A stretch of DNA of 64,000 nt from contig JAGGNK010010226.1 in the NCBI GenBank assembly GCA_017590115.1, forward strand, positions 3,755,732 to 3,819,731. The letters are read 5' to 3'. Made by a program: the position numbers and the translations under genes. Shown here in pieces: positions 51,790-63,793 of the stretch (within the stretch, counting starts at the first letter, position 1; each line of letters begins with the position of its first letter). This DNA comes from Montifringilla adamsi (Eukaryota > Chordata > Aves > Passeriformes > Passeridae). Below the pieces are notes generated by a model, which made no database searches, was not told the DNA's origin, and saw only the letters and a list, made by a program, of their open reading frames with translations.

Positions 51790-52148
51790 TTGGAAGGTAA
51801 ACACGACAGGAAAAATCATTTGAAGATGTTTCAGTCATTACAAAGGGATTTTGTTTCAAAACTTGAAGAAATAAGACTACTGCATTATCTGAACTTTCTA
51901 ATTGATTTCCAGGTTCAACAAAGTATAAAGTACAAACATGCAATGTTCATACCTGCCTGGGGGAAAGACAATAAAACCTGCTTAAGTTATGGTGCCAGGC
52001 ATGTCTAGTGCACAGCTATAACAGCTGTGTGATGGTCAGGGCAGAGCACGACTGTAGTTTTCTCCAGATCAGTTATTCACAAGACTTGGTCAGAGAAAAT
52101 ATCTTTCCTCCAGCACACTCTAACACATAATCTCTGGGAATTTTAAAG

Positions 52149-52241
52149 TTTATTTGGGTTCTGGTTTTTGGGCTTTTTTTGGGTTTGGGGTTTTTTTTCC
52201 TTTTTTTTTTTTTTTTTCTGGTTTGTTTTTTGTTTTTTAAC
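52149..52241 (+). repeat. T/G-rich low-complexity tract with four G-runs
   Basis: The tract contains GGG at 52156-52158, 52170-52172 and 52181-52183 and GGGG at 52187-52190, separated by 11, 8 and 3 bases of mostly T. Long T runs and GTTTG units follow. The G-runs satisfy a loose G-quadruplex pattern. It is otherwise a simple repeat of the TTTTGG class. Confidence 0.85.
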
Positions 52242-52896
52242 TATAAATAAATTGCTATTAGTGCACAACATTTAGGTTTAGAATAGATTTCTTTAAGCAA
52301 AACAAAATAAAGTAATGCCAAACCCTAATAAAAATAGATAAAGCCTTCAAATTGTATTACTGTAAGATGTTTCCAAAGGAAAGGAGAAAAAAAAAGGTAC
52401 TTGATTAAAAAGAATCTTGCATGCTTTTCCTGCAACTTCCTCTCTCTTGGTCGTGTAAGAACACTGTAATGAGGAGCTACCATACCACAGCAGAGACTAG
52501 TTCTCCTCTCCAAGAGCACCTCTGAGCCCCTTTCTCAAAGACCAGCTAAACTGTATGGTGCACTAGCCTGTCAAATAAAATCTCTAATATATGCTCTTCA
52601 ATTCCTTGTTCATGCAGTGGTTAGCTTTGCTACACTGCGACTGTCCTCATCAGGCTACTCTTCATGCCAGTGCAGGTAATTTATTGTGATCACTAGCACT
52701 ATAAAAGCACCAGAGCCAAATGGATGGAGCCATCCATCCCATACAGGAGCAGCGGGATCACCCCTAACCAAGTGTGGAGAACAAGGAGAGGCAGCCTGGG
52801 TCGACCTGCAGCCAGCCATGTGTGCCGTATCAAATAGCACTTAGACTCCAGGGTGAGCCCCTGCTGACATCTCCTCCCTCCTTTTGCTGCTGTTTC
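52242..52896. other. Sequence 5' (plus strand) of the minus-strand LTR
   Basis: The distal half is AT-rich. 52690-52896 is GC-richer (CATGTGTGCC, CTCCAGGGTGAGCCCCTGCT) and may belong to a retroviral remnant, but no primer-binding site or coding motif adjoins the LTR end at 52897. Confidence 0.4.
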
Positions 52897-53461
52897 TGTG
52901 AGAAACAACTGCTCACTTTGAAAATTTTAAAAGGTTTATTAAACCTAGATAAAAATACAACAGGAGGACTACACAAGGAAAAAGCTGCAGCACTGGGAAC
53001 TGCCCTTATGGATACCACATGGCCAGTTCATCTTAAAGATGGATGCTCAGTCTTTTATACCCCTGGGGGGGCTGCATCAGCCAGCCCTGGCCCCTCCCAA
53101 AGTCTGTCAGTCAGCTCTTCTTTGCCATTTATTGAAAGCAGTGGAGACTGCTTTCTTGTAACTTGATTGGAAATCAGATGTTGCCATGCCACAACCCCTA
53201 AGCAACAAGCTTTTCCATTCCCAACTGCCCCAGGTAAGGGACACACGTGCACACCTTCTCTCTACCTGTCCTAGACAACCCCGGCTGTCTGATGGCAACA
53301 ATACAGGGGGGAAAGGGAACCATGGGGAGAACAGAGGACATCTAAGCTACAATAACATAACTATGCATCACTAAAGCTTTTCTTAATGTTCACACAATAG
53401 TTATCCCATAATTGTGAGAGCCAATCATCTCCTTATCCATCTCTAACAGTTTCCACTCTCA
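52897..53461 (-). mobile_element. Endogenous retrovirus LTR with visible promoter and poly(A) signal
   Basis: Read on the minus strand, the 565-bp block opens TGAGAGTGGAAACTGTTAG and closes TTGTTTCTCACA, giving TG...CA ends. In order it shows a CCAAT box (53166-53170), TATAAAAG (53052-53059) and AATAAA (52935-52940), so U3, R and a short U5 can be laid out. The sequence matches an avian ERV LTR I know from songbird genomes. The regulatory boxes are intact, suggesting a fairly young copy, but the flanking bases (TGTTTC on the left, CCCAGG on the right) do not form a target duplication. Neither side shows a primer-binding site, polypurine tract or retroviral gene. ERVK or ERV1 class cannot be separated by eye. 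Confidence 0.8.
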
Positions 53462-56400
53462 CCCAGGCTGGAAGAGGGGCTGGAGCACGGCCCAAGTCCC
53501 TGTTTGCAGCATCTGCAGCCTGACGAGCACAGTTAATCCCTCCCGTACAGAGTGGGGTCAGGGCTGCCAGAATACAGATCTCTCTCTAAAGCTGAGCATT
53601 TCAGCTGCTACTGTCTGAAAGGAAGGATTGAGGTCTCTAGGTGGGACTGTAATAGACAAACTCTCTGGGTATTGACACAGGTAGGTCTGCAACACACTCA
53701 ACAGTAGGTTACATGTTAGTTCTGACAATGCCAAACGGCATTATTCGCTCCACTTCCCTCTCTTTATTTGTGCTTGGATAGAAGATATTTGATCTTCCTC
53801 AGGAAGATCAAAATCACATTCAAATTACAGCAAGAGAGGAGAGATGTTCCTTTCCTGTCCTGGTATGGTAGCAGCAGTGAAAACTTGGAAGAAAAGGAAG
53901 AGCTTTCTAAAGATCTCACATCTTTGCTTCCCTCTTCCCCACCCACCACCCCTGAAATCAACAGCAAAACCTCTTAATCTTACAAAGGGAATAAACATTA
54001 AATAGAGCTATTAGAAATTTGATATGTTTTGCTTTCTTTTGTGTCAGATTTGAGAGCAAGTCAGGAAAGATTTTTTTTTTTTTAAATCCAAGAATGCTGT
54101 GAAAGAAGGAATGGATCTAAAGGAATAACTGATTGCTAAAAATGAATGTTCTGCACAATCAACTCCACCTTGTGAAAATACTTGAGCACTCCTGTGAGTC
54201 CCTGTGATGGTTTCTCTCCCTGCCCTGAGAGAAACAATTCCTGCATCTATCCTGGCACCTTCTCTCCCTTCCAACCAGCTGCTATGGCTCTCCCAGCTAC
54301 CCAGAAAGGACGCTCCACCCCACATTTCCATGGCATAGCTTTCCTAAGAAAACACACGACCCTCAAAACAGGAAAGAGAGAAAAAATTACTTTTCTAACA
54401 CAATGGTGATGAAGGAACCTTCACAGACCTTTCTTCAAATGCTCTGTGCTGAGTGTTCAAGGAGAAAATAAAAATGATTGAGATGTTATTTTGTCTCAAA
54501 GTGAGGCTGGAAATGCAGTAACATCTCCAATAAAATGCTCAAGGGGGTTTTCAGCTTGCAGTCCTGGCACATATTCATGATCAATGAATAACCCATGGAT
54601 TCCAAGGTCTGTAGAAATTAATTAACATGTTACCCTAGGACTGCTCAAAAAAATAAAGAAGCTATCATAATCTCTTAGTTTACAGGTGAGCTTTAGGTGA
54701 GTTTTTAATGACAGAGGTACACAACAGATTATAATAATTCTGAAAATGAAGGCTAGTCAGGTAAGTAAAGGGAACTCCCACAATACACATTTTAACAGTT
54801 TTGTATTTACTTGAGAGACTCAAATGGCTCCTACAGAACAACTATGTCAATCCAGAAACAGCATATTCCAGGACAATGGTGTTCTAAGAAAAGAAAAGGA
54901 AAAGCATATGTAAATATTCAGGATATTCCTCACACCACAAGAACCCAATTCAGAATTCAAACCGAACCTGTGTCCTGAATGCATTGCCCCAGAGACTGGC
55001 CTTTTCCTGTGGCTCTGAGATCAGCTGAAAGCCAATTATAATATGTGATCCCAGGGAAAGAGGAAATTCTTTTTTGTTATTCAAAACAGAATTCCTCTGT
55101 AACCCTGGCTGTAAAGTGACTTCTTGAATTTCTTTACATTTCAAATGCATCTGCTTCCTTGACTAGGAGTGTTTAGTATTTAATAAGAGGAAGAAAAGGT
55201 GATTCCACTTTTCAAAAGGCTCCTGTTATAGGTGGTGAATTTCAAAGCACTCTACTTGTTTCTGCTGTTATTTTTGAGTGTGAATGTCACAGAATAATTC
55301 TGCTGTTATTTTTCCATGTTGTTTCTTGAGTTAAAAGACCTGACTGCTATGCATTCCAAGGCTGCCGATTTCCACTGCACTTCTTATGCATTCAAGCTTA
55401 CATTATTTATACTGCTTTGTCTGCTGCCTTCATACCTAGCTGTCTTCTTCTTAAATATTAAAGTAGTATAAGGAACTTTTAGGTATGTTTTATACTTGAA
55501 ACAATATCATATGGCACACAAAGTCTCTGTGTTGTCAAAGGACTACAACTCACACACCAGCTTTGTTTCCTTATTTCAGTTTGGCTCTAAACTGAAGCAC
55601 TTAGGCATGTATTCTGTGGTACTGTTTGCATTTGAACATCACAGAGAGGCACTACCAAGTGCAATATGCAGTCAAATGTGATTAATCAAATATCATTGTA
55701 ATCACACAAGATGGTCTCACTGAAAGATCATGCAAGCTAGTGTCAGAAGCAAAGGACAGGTTAGCAAAACACAATAAAACAAAAAAGGACACCAAATTAA
55801 TCAGAAGATGTATCCCATCACACGGAGTCTGTCACTGAACTGAGGTTACACAGCAACAACAAAACTGTCTTCAAATAACCCACCTCGGTAGCATCATTGA
55901 TTCTCCAGTTCAAAATGATGCTGCTCTTTGGGGACTGGTGTTCAGAGCATCAAAAGTGCTCGCTTCAAAAAGGAGAACTCAGGTGGCTGAAACAATTCTG
56001 AGACTCCAAAAGACCTTTCAGCCTGGGGAGGAGCTGGATGGTATTTGCTGTGCAGTGCAGGGATTTGCAAAGGAGGCTCCGCTGGGGTGGAAACAATGGG
56101 ATAAGCTACCCATGGCCATGGGCTTGGCCACCTGGTGCAGGGCACAATAAGGAAGCTCTGCAGTGGAGAGCACTGGCTGGCTCCAGAGGCAGACAAGGCA
56201 ACAGAGAAATAAGAATAACAATGCAATAAGAAAAACATCTCCGCAAACCGAAAGCTCACACTTCCTAGGGAGCACTGTCAGTTTTCTTGCTTTTCTTGAG
56301 GTTTTGGGCATTTTAAACAGGCTCTGGCAGAAGAATGACAGGTATTGGGTTTAGTCTCTTACTCTCTTTTATAATATATGACAGATTTCCCTAGAATGCA

Positions 56401-59400
56401 GATATTCACAAGGAAAAAGCAAAGCTTACCACTGCTTGGGCCTCACATGGGAATCCCCCTGACCCTTCTGAAAGACAGAGCGGTGCAGCCACGGGAGATC
56501 ACCTGGGTGGATTTCTGTTGTTTGTTATAGGAGAGGGTAGAGTCCTTTTAAATCCATTTCTCTGGATTTCGTATTACTCAGAAAACAAAGTGCCAATCAG
56601 GTGATAGCTTACAGGTCAGTCTATTTATTTCTGGGTATTTCTTATTATATTTTCTGCATATTTACCCGTTCATTTGAAAAACACACAGTTAAACATCACA
56701 AATCTTGTGAAGAACTGAGCACCTACTAAAAAACTCCCCTATAGTGGAAGTCTAAAAAAAGAGGTACCTTATCAAAAGCAATAACTTGTAAAGCACCTAT
56801 CAGTATCAATAACTTGTAAAAGATGGGGAAAAATTTACTTTGCATAGAGAGACTCCTACAGTAAGAATTAAAGGGAATTTTTGACAACTTCATTCCCCTT
56901 CCCTGGATGTACAGTGTCTAGTCATTGCAGTGTGCATAACAAGTAATATAAATGTAGATGGGTGATACAAACAAGATATTCTTTAAGGTATGAAATTATT
57001 CTTATTTGTCATTGATATTGAGACAGAATAAGCATTTCTTCATTGACAAAAGAAAATAATTTTTATGACAAAAGGAAGAAGAGATAGAGAAAAACTAATT
57101 ACTTTTCTTCAGAAGGAAAGAATTTTTTACCTAGGATACCCATGTTCCATGACACAAAAGAATACTGAGTATTAAATCTGAAATAGCATTCAGATTTTAT
57201 TATGGCATAGATTCTAATAGGAGTGGATTTCATTCTGGTCCTGCAAAGCTGTACATAAAATTATCCTCCTCTTTCAAAACAAATTTAAAAAAAAAAATTA
57301 AAAATTCCACATTTTTAAATGTTAGCTATGTCTTAAAAGGCTGCATAGAACTCTACCATTGGGTAGAGTTGATTTGGTAAGGCTTATTTCTCAGAATTAT
57401 ACAGTAACATGCAAACCCCTGGGGATACTGATTCTATTGTATTTTATTGTTCCTGAGTTCTGTGAATTTTTTAAAGGGACCATTTTACGAATCAAGCTAA
57501 CAGCAGTTCTGAAAATGTTGTAGTAATCTGTATTCTTTATTAAGCATGTATTTGCTGACTGAACAAATGGCTCTTGCTTATTTCCATAGGATAATAGCTC
57601 TGGTGCTATATTTGTCTGCCAGTCTGTTGCATGATTTGCTGCCACGGAGAAATGAGAGTTTTGGCAATGAGGAAGATCCAACTGCAGAACCAAACCTCAA
57701 TTCCACAGAACCCACCTGATCACACCCATAAAATGATTGTGTTCTGCTGTTCCTCATTAACAACGCTGAACATTTAAGTCTATTAAGATGCGTTTCAATA
57801 CCTCGGCCAAATGCAAATGCCTTTCAACCTTTTCAGAGCAGTAAGATTTATCACAGTGCTTAAAGAATGATTGTGCCTCCTTTCTTATACAAACAGAATT
57901 TGTTTTCATGGGTACCATTCCCAGCAATTTACCAGCTATAATTCAGTGGGCTTGATGTACTCCTGTAAATATTTGTGATGGAACTTGAGTAACAGCCCTG
58001 GCACATCTACTCTGATTTACTGAGAGATACTTGCAGGAATGCAGCCACAAATCACACCACAGTTCGCATTGTTAATTACGGAAGTAATTACACAGTTAAA
58101 ACACCATACAGTGCAGAGAGCAGCTCCTGTCTGCAGCTCCTGTTACCAATAAGGATGTTGTTTTATGGTAGCACATGGGGTGACAGTTATGGCAAAAGGT
58201 AATGTTTATGGTCGCATTTTCATCCCTGCTCTTCCATGATTACGTCACAGAAAATAGGTTGCAGAATTAATAAACTGACTGTGATCATGCAAACGTGCCC
58301 TAGCATATGCAGGTCTGAGAGGAAATGAACTTTCAAATACAATTTCAGGTTGCGTCAAAGTTTGTGTAGGCCTTCAAACTTTGAGGATTTTTGCTACATT
58401 TGAATGAAAATAGTCTGTGCTGTTGAGGCATCAAAACACCCCTCAAATCACAGCAAACAACATAACTCTATAATCAATTATTCTATTTGTGACCATCCAT
58501 TCCCTGTAGCCACCACCACCCCGATACAGTGGCAAACACAGTGCTACAGCCTCTGCTTCTTCCATCTGCTCCTTGTGCCACCCTTCACTGTGACAGATTA
58601 AGAACAGCTCCCCTGAGCACAGCTGGTAGGAGAAGCACATACGCAGAAGGTCCATCCCTCCACACCAGTAATTACTACACAGAGATGAAGGCAAAACACC
58701 TTCCTGGGCCCAAGCACTGATGAAGAGATTTCCCAGTCACTGGCAGGGCTGCAGAGTAGCAAACTAATGCACAAGAACACAAATCTAAAGTACGAAAATA
58801 ATTTATGACACTGATCTCATTGGTTCAGTATTGATTTTTTCCACTTATGGGCACCCCAAATTACCTGAAACCTTTAATAATACTTTTCCAATAAGAAAAT
58901 TCTTTGGAGTAAAAGTATTGCCCAGAACTGGAATGCCCAATTATATATCTCTCTAAACCACACGTTCATTTTTGGTTTTGTCAGCCTCAAATCTGGACAC
59001 AAGTAAAGATTCTGCAAACAGGCAGGCTAGTAAACTGAGTAAGGTTGTGTCTGTATCACTAAAGTATCCTTTTGAATTAAGTCTCTCTGATTGGATGTGA
59101 AACAGTAATCTGAAGTCAATAGATACCTGGAGGTATTTCTACCCCCCAACAGCCTACAGAACACGTTATTTCCTTTATTTTCCTTGCAACCTGGAAGAAA
59201 TATGTCTTACAAACCCACAGGACAGGCTACACAATGCCATCCCTACAACTCTGAAACCATCCTGTAAGGTTCAAGCATGGGAAATACTTGAATCTAATTG
59301 GAAGAAGGAAAGATGCATTGGGTAATAAAATGAAGTTAGTGCAATATATGAGCACCAGGAACTGTAATTACTCAGCTGTTCTTTGAGAAAAATCTCTGCC

Positions 59401-62400
59401 TTCATTTTCAATTGCCAACTTTCTAGAATTGTTGTGGCAAAATTACCCTAGAAGACAAATATGATTAGTCACTTAAAATATATTTCTGTATTAAGAAGGC
59501 TGCAGACTTGTAAGGTATAAAATTTTAAGACAGAGTTAGGTATATTACCAGCTAGTCAGAAATCATTTCCCTAAATGTCTTCAAGCCCCAGGCTGGCTTC
59601 TCCAAGAGAAAGATCTTCAGCTATCCCTCCTCACAGTTGTGAGGTCTCTGGGACAAAAGCCTGTTTCTAATTTGGGATGTGTAGTGAGGTTCTCAGGAGG
59701 ATCCAGAAGTGCCAGGACATCAAAGAGGAGCCTGGCTGCCCTCCACCTAAACCAAAGATGAAGCTACTCCTTCTTCAAAGCCTTCCCACCCTCACTTCCA
59801 GGTCCTCCACCCTTGGTATCTTTCTGGAAAGGTTGGTTTTTGCAGCAACATTAAGCCAGGCTCCACAGAGGGGCACAGAAGGACCTCACAGAGCAGTTCA
59901 GAGCCTTCCTTCTGCTTTGCCTTGGGCATGCAGATAAAACCAGCAGCTGGCAGGGAATATTCTAAGTCCATGAGGAGGGAAAAACTTCTCCTTTCACTGA
60001 CAGGAAAGGTCTCATGTGCTGAAATAATCTCATCTCCAGAGAGGTGAAGGCCCTCCTGGGGTGGCTTGGGTCCCCAGCAGCCTCTGTGAAGGTCAGTCAC
60101 CAAGGCTTTCTGCAAACCTGCTGCCACAGCTGTCAATGTGATTTGAACCAGAGACTTCAGGGCAGGCATCTGAAAAGATCCTTGCCAGAACATAAGCACA
60201 TTTTAGCTTGTGCCACTTGACTTCTTGTGTAAATCCATATTGTTCTGTAAATCCACATTGTTCTGTAAAGTCTTGCTTTGGAGAGCTGGTAAACAACACG
60301 ATGTTTTTTACCTGTATTTAGAATCTCTAAGCTCAAATTACTTCATCATTTTAAAAGCAAAATTCACACACAACACTCCTTCTGTGAAGATTTAATTTAC
60401 TGGATCAGAATGCAATAATTACAAGGTGTCTTATGTCTGGGAGCAATTTCAGGAACGGGTATTTTGGCTGAACGTACTGAGGAATGCATGTTTGCATTGG
60501 ATAATTCCACACAAGAACATTAACTGCATGTGAAGCCATCATCCTCTGTGGCCTGGCTATAACCTGAAAGTGAGATTTTTTTTTCCAGGATGTAGCTTGC
60601 TTTCTTTTTTGCTAATGACAGGTGCCTCTGTTGTTTTTGTAGTCATTTTTCACACTTGATACCTAAAGCACTTTTTGCATAGTGGAATAAATGAAATACA
60701 CATTTTTGCAACATGATATCCAAGGCTTTGGCCAAGACTTCCTCCTATTTTGCATCTTTCCAGGACAACATTCCATGAATGTGAGTGAAAAAATCATGCA
60801 TTACTAAAGAGATAAAACTTGCATGCAATTTGAAACTAGGCACTAATATATATAATGATCTTTTATCCTTGGTACTATTAGATGAACTACTACTCTGGCC
60901 TTTCAAACTATTCTAGTTTTGTAACCCTATCTGCACATAACCTATAAATGTGTGCAGGACTATTTATAATAAAATTGTCTGTGGTCACTCAATACAGGAG
61001 TACTATTTCAACTTGAAGTCTGTCTGCACTGCATATTACCAAAAAAAGGAAGGAATCTGAATGAAAATTACAAGTTCAACATCACTTCACAAGGTTTCCT
61101 AAGTCATATAATTACATCAGTGAGCACTGAGCTAAAGCTACAATAGCTGGTATTAATTCTGTCACAGCACAGAAACACTTGACTCAAGTGGGTGCTCTAT
61201 CCTGCAATCCCTTCCTAAATGTGTATTATTCAACCTCTATAACGAATTTTGCTGGAACAGAGCAGAAGCCTTCTGATATCTGCTTAAAGTCATTACAGCT
61301 CTCCAGAGTAGACATCATATTATTATTATTTTTAAATAAAAATCATGGCCATGACCAAAGTGAAAGTTTAATACTATGACCCTAAAGGAAGATATAAAGG
61401 CTGACTCCAGATTGATATTATTCCCTGAGAATTTATCAACCTTTATAAGAAGGAACTGTTAAAAACATGTTCAGCAAAGATTTTCAAATTCCACCCCACA
61501 TACAATCTGAATGCAAAAAGTGCCTGAGTTAAAACATATTTTACATTGCATAATCTTCAAACTCTGAATATAATATTTAAAATGCACTGGTTAACCTTGG
61601 TTATAGATTTTCAATTTCCAGCTACAGAACTGGCCAGTAGGTATCATTGCACACTACCAGATGGAGATTTTTACATTTATGCATACAGGCACTGGAAAGA
61701 TTTGAAGTTTTCCTTGCAAGCTGTTCCACATGCTGACTGCAGCCCAGAGTTTTACTGAGGCAAATGTAAGAGGTTATGAAAATGAGGTGTGCTTGAATCC
61801 CTTTAAGGATGCCTGAGCTGTTTTGCAGACCTGCACTCTGTCAGGGGTATAAAGTTTAACTCTCAGAAAAACGGGGCACAAATCCTTCCCTTACTGAACA
61901 TCATGAAATTTGGCTGGATTATGATCAGAGTGTATTCAGAGGGCTGCATGCTGGAAAATTTCCAAGAATCCAAAGTAAGGTTTTGCAACCTGAAGCCTTG
62001 TTACATGTATTTGTTATTACGCTAAATTATCTCTTTTTATAATCATCACCTCAGTGTTCCTAGGTCTCCATGAAAAATAAAAAATATAGAAAAAATCTTC
62101 TTTGTGAATTTTTCTTATGCCGTGATCTCTCTTTCCCCACATTCAGTACAATCAAATTGTCAAAATGCAAAGAGGCTACAGACAGTATTTCAAGTATGAT
62201 GTGGCAGTTAAGGATGATTCTAAACCTTTTTATTACAGCCTTCATTCTCCTGATATACTAAACTCAGAAAGAGAACTACCCAAACCCTATAATATCAGCT
62301 GCTGCTCAAAAATCTGCAAATGAGATACTGTTCTCTAAATCCAGTGAGCATACCTTGCTACCCATTTAAATGACTGCACAACTGGTACTACAATCGTAAA

Positions 62401-62518
62401 TTTGGAGTGGCAAAACAAGGTTGTATCTTTTAAATTGTAAATGTGTATACACATATGTATATTTGACCTTGGAAAACTTATCAGAATGCAATAGGCACCT
62501 CACTAGATCCACTGTTGT
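53462..62518. other. Long unique non-coding stretch
   Basis: About 9 kb with no recognised gene. 53462-53640 is GC-richer and could be related to the neighbouring LTR. Patches at 55938-56160 and 59600-60180 are also GC-richer with frames up to 135 codons, but no motif was recognised. An 18-bp tandem duplication lies at 60228-60269. Confidence 0.5.
60228..60269 (+). repeat. 18-bp tandem duplication, 2.3 copies
   Basis: TGTAAATCCATATTGTTC is followed directly by TGTAAATCCACATTGTTC and a partial TGTAAA. Confidence 0.85.
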
Positions 62519-62522
62519 GTGA

Positions 62523-63098
62523 TGTGAATGCCCATTTTGGCGGGGATAAAGTTAATTTCCTCCCTGGTAGCTGGCAGAGAGCTGAGTTTTGGATTCAGTG
62601 TGAGAATCATGTTGATCACACACCGATGGTTTGGTTGGTGCTGAGCAGTGTTTGCCCACAGTCAAGAACTGTTCAGTGTCTCAGGCTCTGACTGTGAGGA
62701 CGGGCACAAAGATTTGGGAGGAAGCATGGCCAGCACATCTGAGCTGAACTGTTCCATAGCCCAGAACAGCGTGGCCAGTATATGAACTGGGGGAGTTGGC
62801 TGGGGATCACTGCTTGGGATGGGCTGGACATCAGTCAGCAGGTGGTGAGCAAATCTGCTGCGCATCACTTGTATTTCTTAGGCTTAATGCCTTTCTCTCT
62901 TTCTATTATGCTCTTTTTCTTCTTCATTATTATTATTATTAACAATTTTTTTAATTATCACACTGTTTTTATCTGAATCCTTGGGGTTTATTTTCTTTTT
63001 TTTCTGATTCTCCTTGCTCTCTCTACTTCCTATGTTGTAGAGAGCAAGGAGAATCAGAAAAAAATGTTGTAGTTGCCAGCCAGGGTTAAACCATGCCA
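62523..63098 (+). mobile_element. Solo LTR of an avian endogenous retrovirus (ERVL-like)
   Basis: This 576-bp block starts TGTGAATGCCC and ends GGTTAAACCATGCCA. In between it carries GGGATAAAGTTAATTTCCTC, AGTGTGAGAATCATGTTGAT and AACTGGGGGAGTTGGCTGGG, all hallmarks of a common bird LTR. TATATGAA at 62779-62786 stands at the expected TATA position; an (ATT)n run (62923-62941) lies in the R-U5 part. GTGA flanks both ends (62519-62522 and 63099-63102), a possible partial target duplication (5 bp would be usual). No internal retroviral genes adjoin it. The 3' part is distorted by an inverted duplication (62997-63064). Divergence from the form I remember is clear, so it is an old copy. Confidence 0.88.
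62997..63064. repeat. 26-bp perfect inverted repeat with 16-nt spacer, inside LTR
   Basis: 62997-63022 and 63039-63064 are exact reverse complements, including the poly(T)/poly(A) ends. The left arm sits where related LTRs carry their T-run and GATTCTC block; the right arm has no counterpart that I know in that LTR and appears to be a new inverted copy. Confidence 0.92.
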
Positions 63099-63102
63099 GT
63101 GA

Positions 63103-63651
63103 GGTAGACATCCATTTGACTGAATCTGTTTTGCCCTTGACTAGATTACAGCCCCCTGCAGAATTAAATACTGTTAATGAGCTTTGGACTGTATTCAGAA
63201 AACCAGGCCTTGGGAAAAAAGGGAGCCTCAGCTCAGGCAAACACTTCAGTACAAAGGTATATATTGAAATGTAGATTGTGACTGTATTTGGGGGAACAAA
63301 GTGATAGCTACTGAGTCTCTTCAGGACCTACAGGACCACAGTGCCATGTTAGTGCTCTTGACAGCTAAAACATGGTCTACCAGGGACCAGAAGGGAGAGG
63401 AAGGGGAAGGAGAAGGAAAGCGAAAAGCAATTTTCAAAAGACAGATATTGCTATCTTGTACCTCCCTGGAATATAGGAAATAGAGTTTTTAGTTTGCAGC
63501 TGCTAAATTTAGTTCACTGCCATTTCACCATCAGAAAAGAATTAAAACACATAAAACAAAATGATCATGAAAGACTTCACATGGGTATGCATGGTTTGGT
63601 TTTTGATTATTATTATTATTATTCTTTTTTTGTTGGGGTTTTTTACATCAG
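63103..63651. other. Sequence between LTR and candidate exon
   Basis: No repeat beyond (ATT)6 at 63606-63623. It ends in a T/G-rich stretch that serves as the polypyrimidine tract of the candidate acceptor near 63651. Confidence 0.5.
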
Positions 63652-63793
63652 CCAGTTAGCATCAATCCAGTCTGATGAGCCTGATGAAACAATAATTGAA
63701 ACTCCTTTCCCAGACCACTCCTCTCCAGGCCAATCAAGTAGTTTAATCCAAAATGCTAAAGGGAAAAAAAGATCACGATCATGGTCTTTGTAG
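63652..63793 (+). CDS. Candidate terminal coding exon, unidentified protein
   Basis: A T-rich tract (TTTTTTTGTTGGGGTTTTTT) leads to ACATCAG, and a second possible acceptor, CCAG, follows within a few bases. From there the plus frame is open for about 47 codons to TAG at 63791-63793. The peptide begins SQLASIQSDEPDETIIE, has a proline/serine-rich middle (PFPDHSSPGQSSS) and ends in the basic tail KGKKRSRSWSL. Acidic, then serine-rich, then basic composition is unlike the random frames elsewhere in the window and would suit the cytoplasmic C-terminus of a signalling or membrane protein. I do not recognise the protein. A 47-codon open frame can arise by chance, and the opposite strand is also open over much of it. 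No upstream exon was identified in the window. Confidence 0.33.

Noticed and set aside
55938..56160. Possible CR1 or other retroelement in a GC-richer patch
   Set aside because: Isolated words such as TTCAGCCTGGGGAGGA resemble CR1, but the surrounding order of blocks does not match.
59792..60199. 135-codon minus-strand frame in a GC-richer patch
   Set aside because: No match to a protein family I know and no promoter or splice context.
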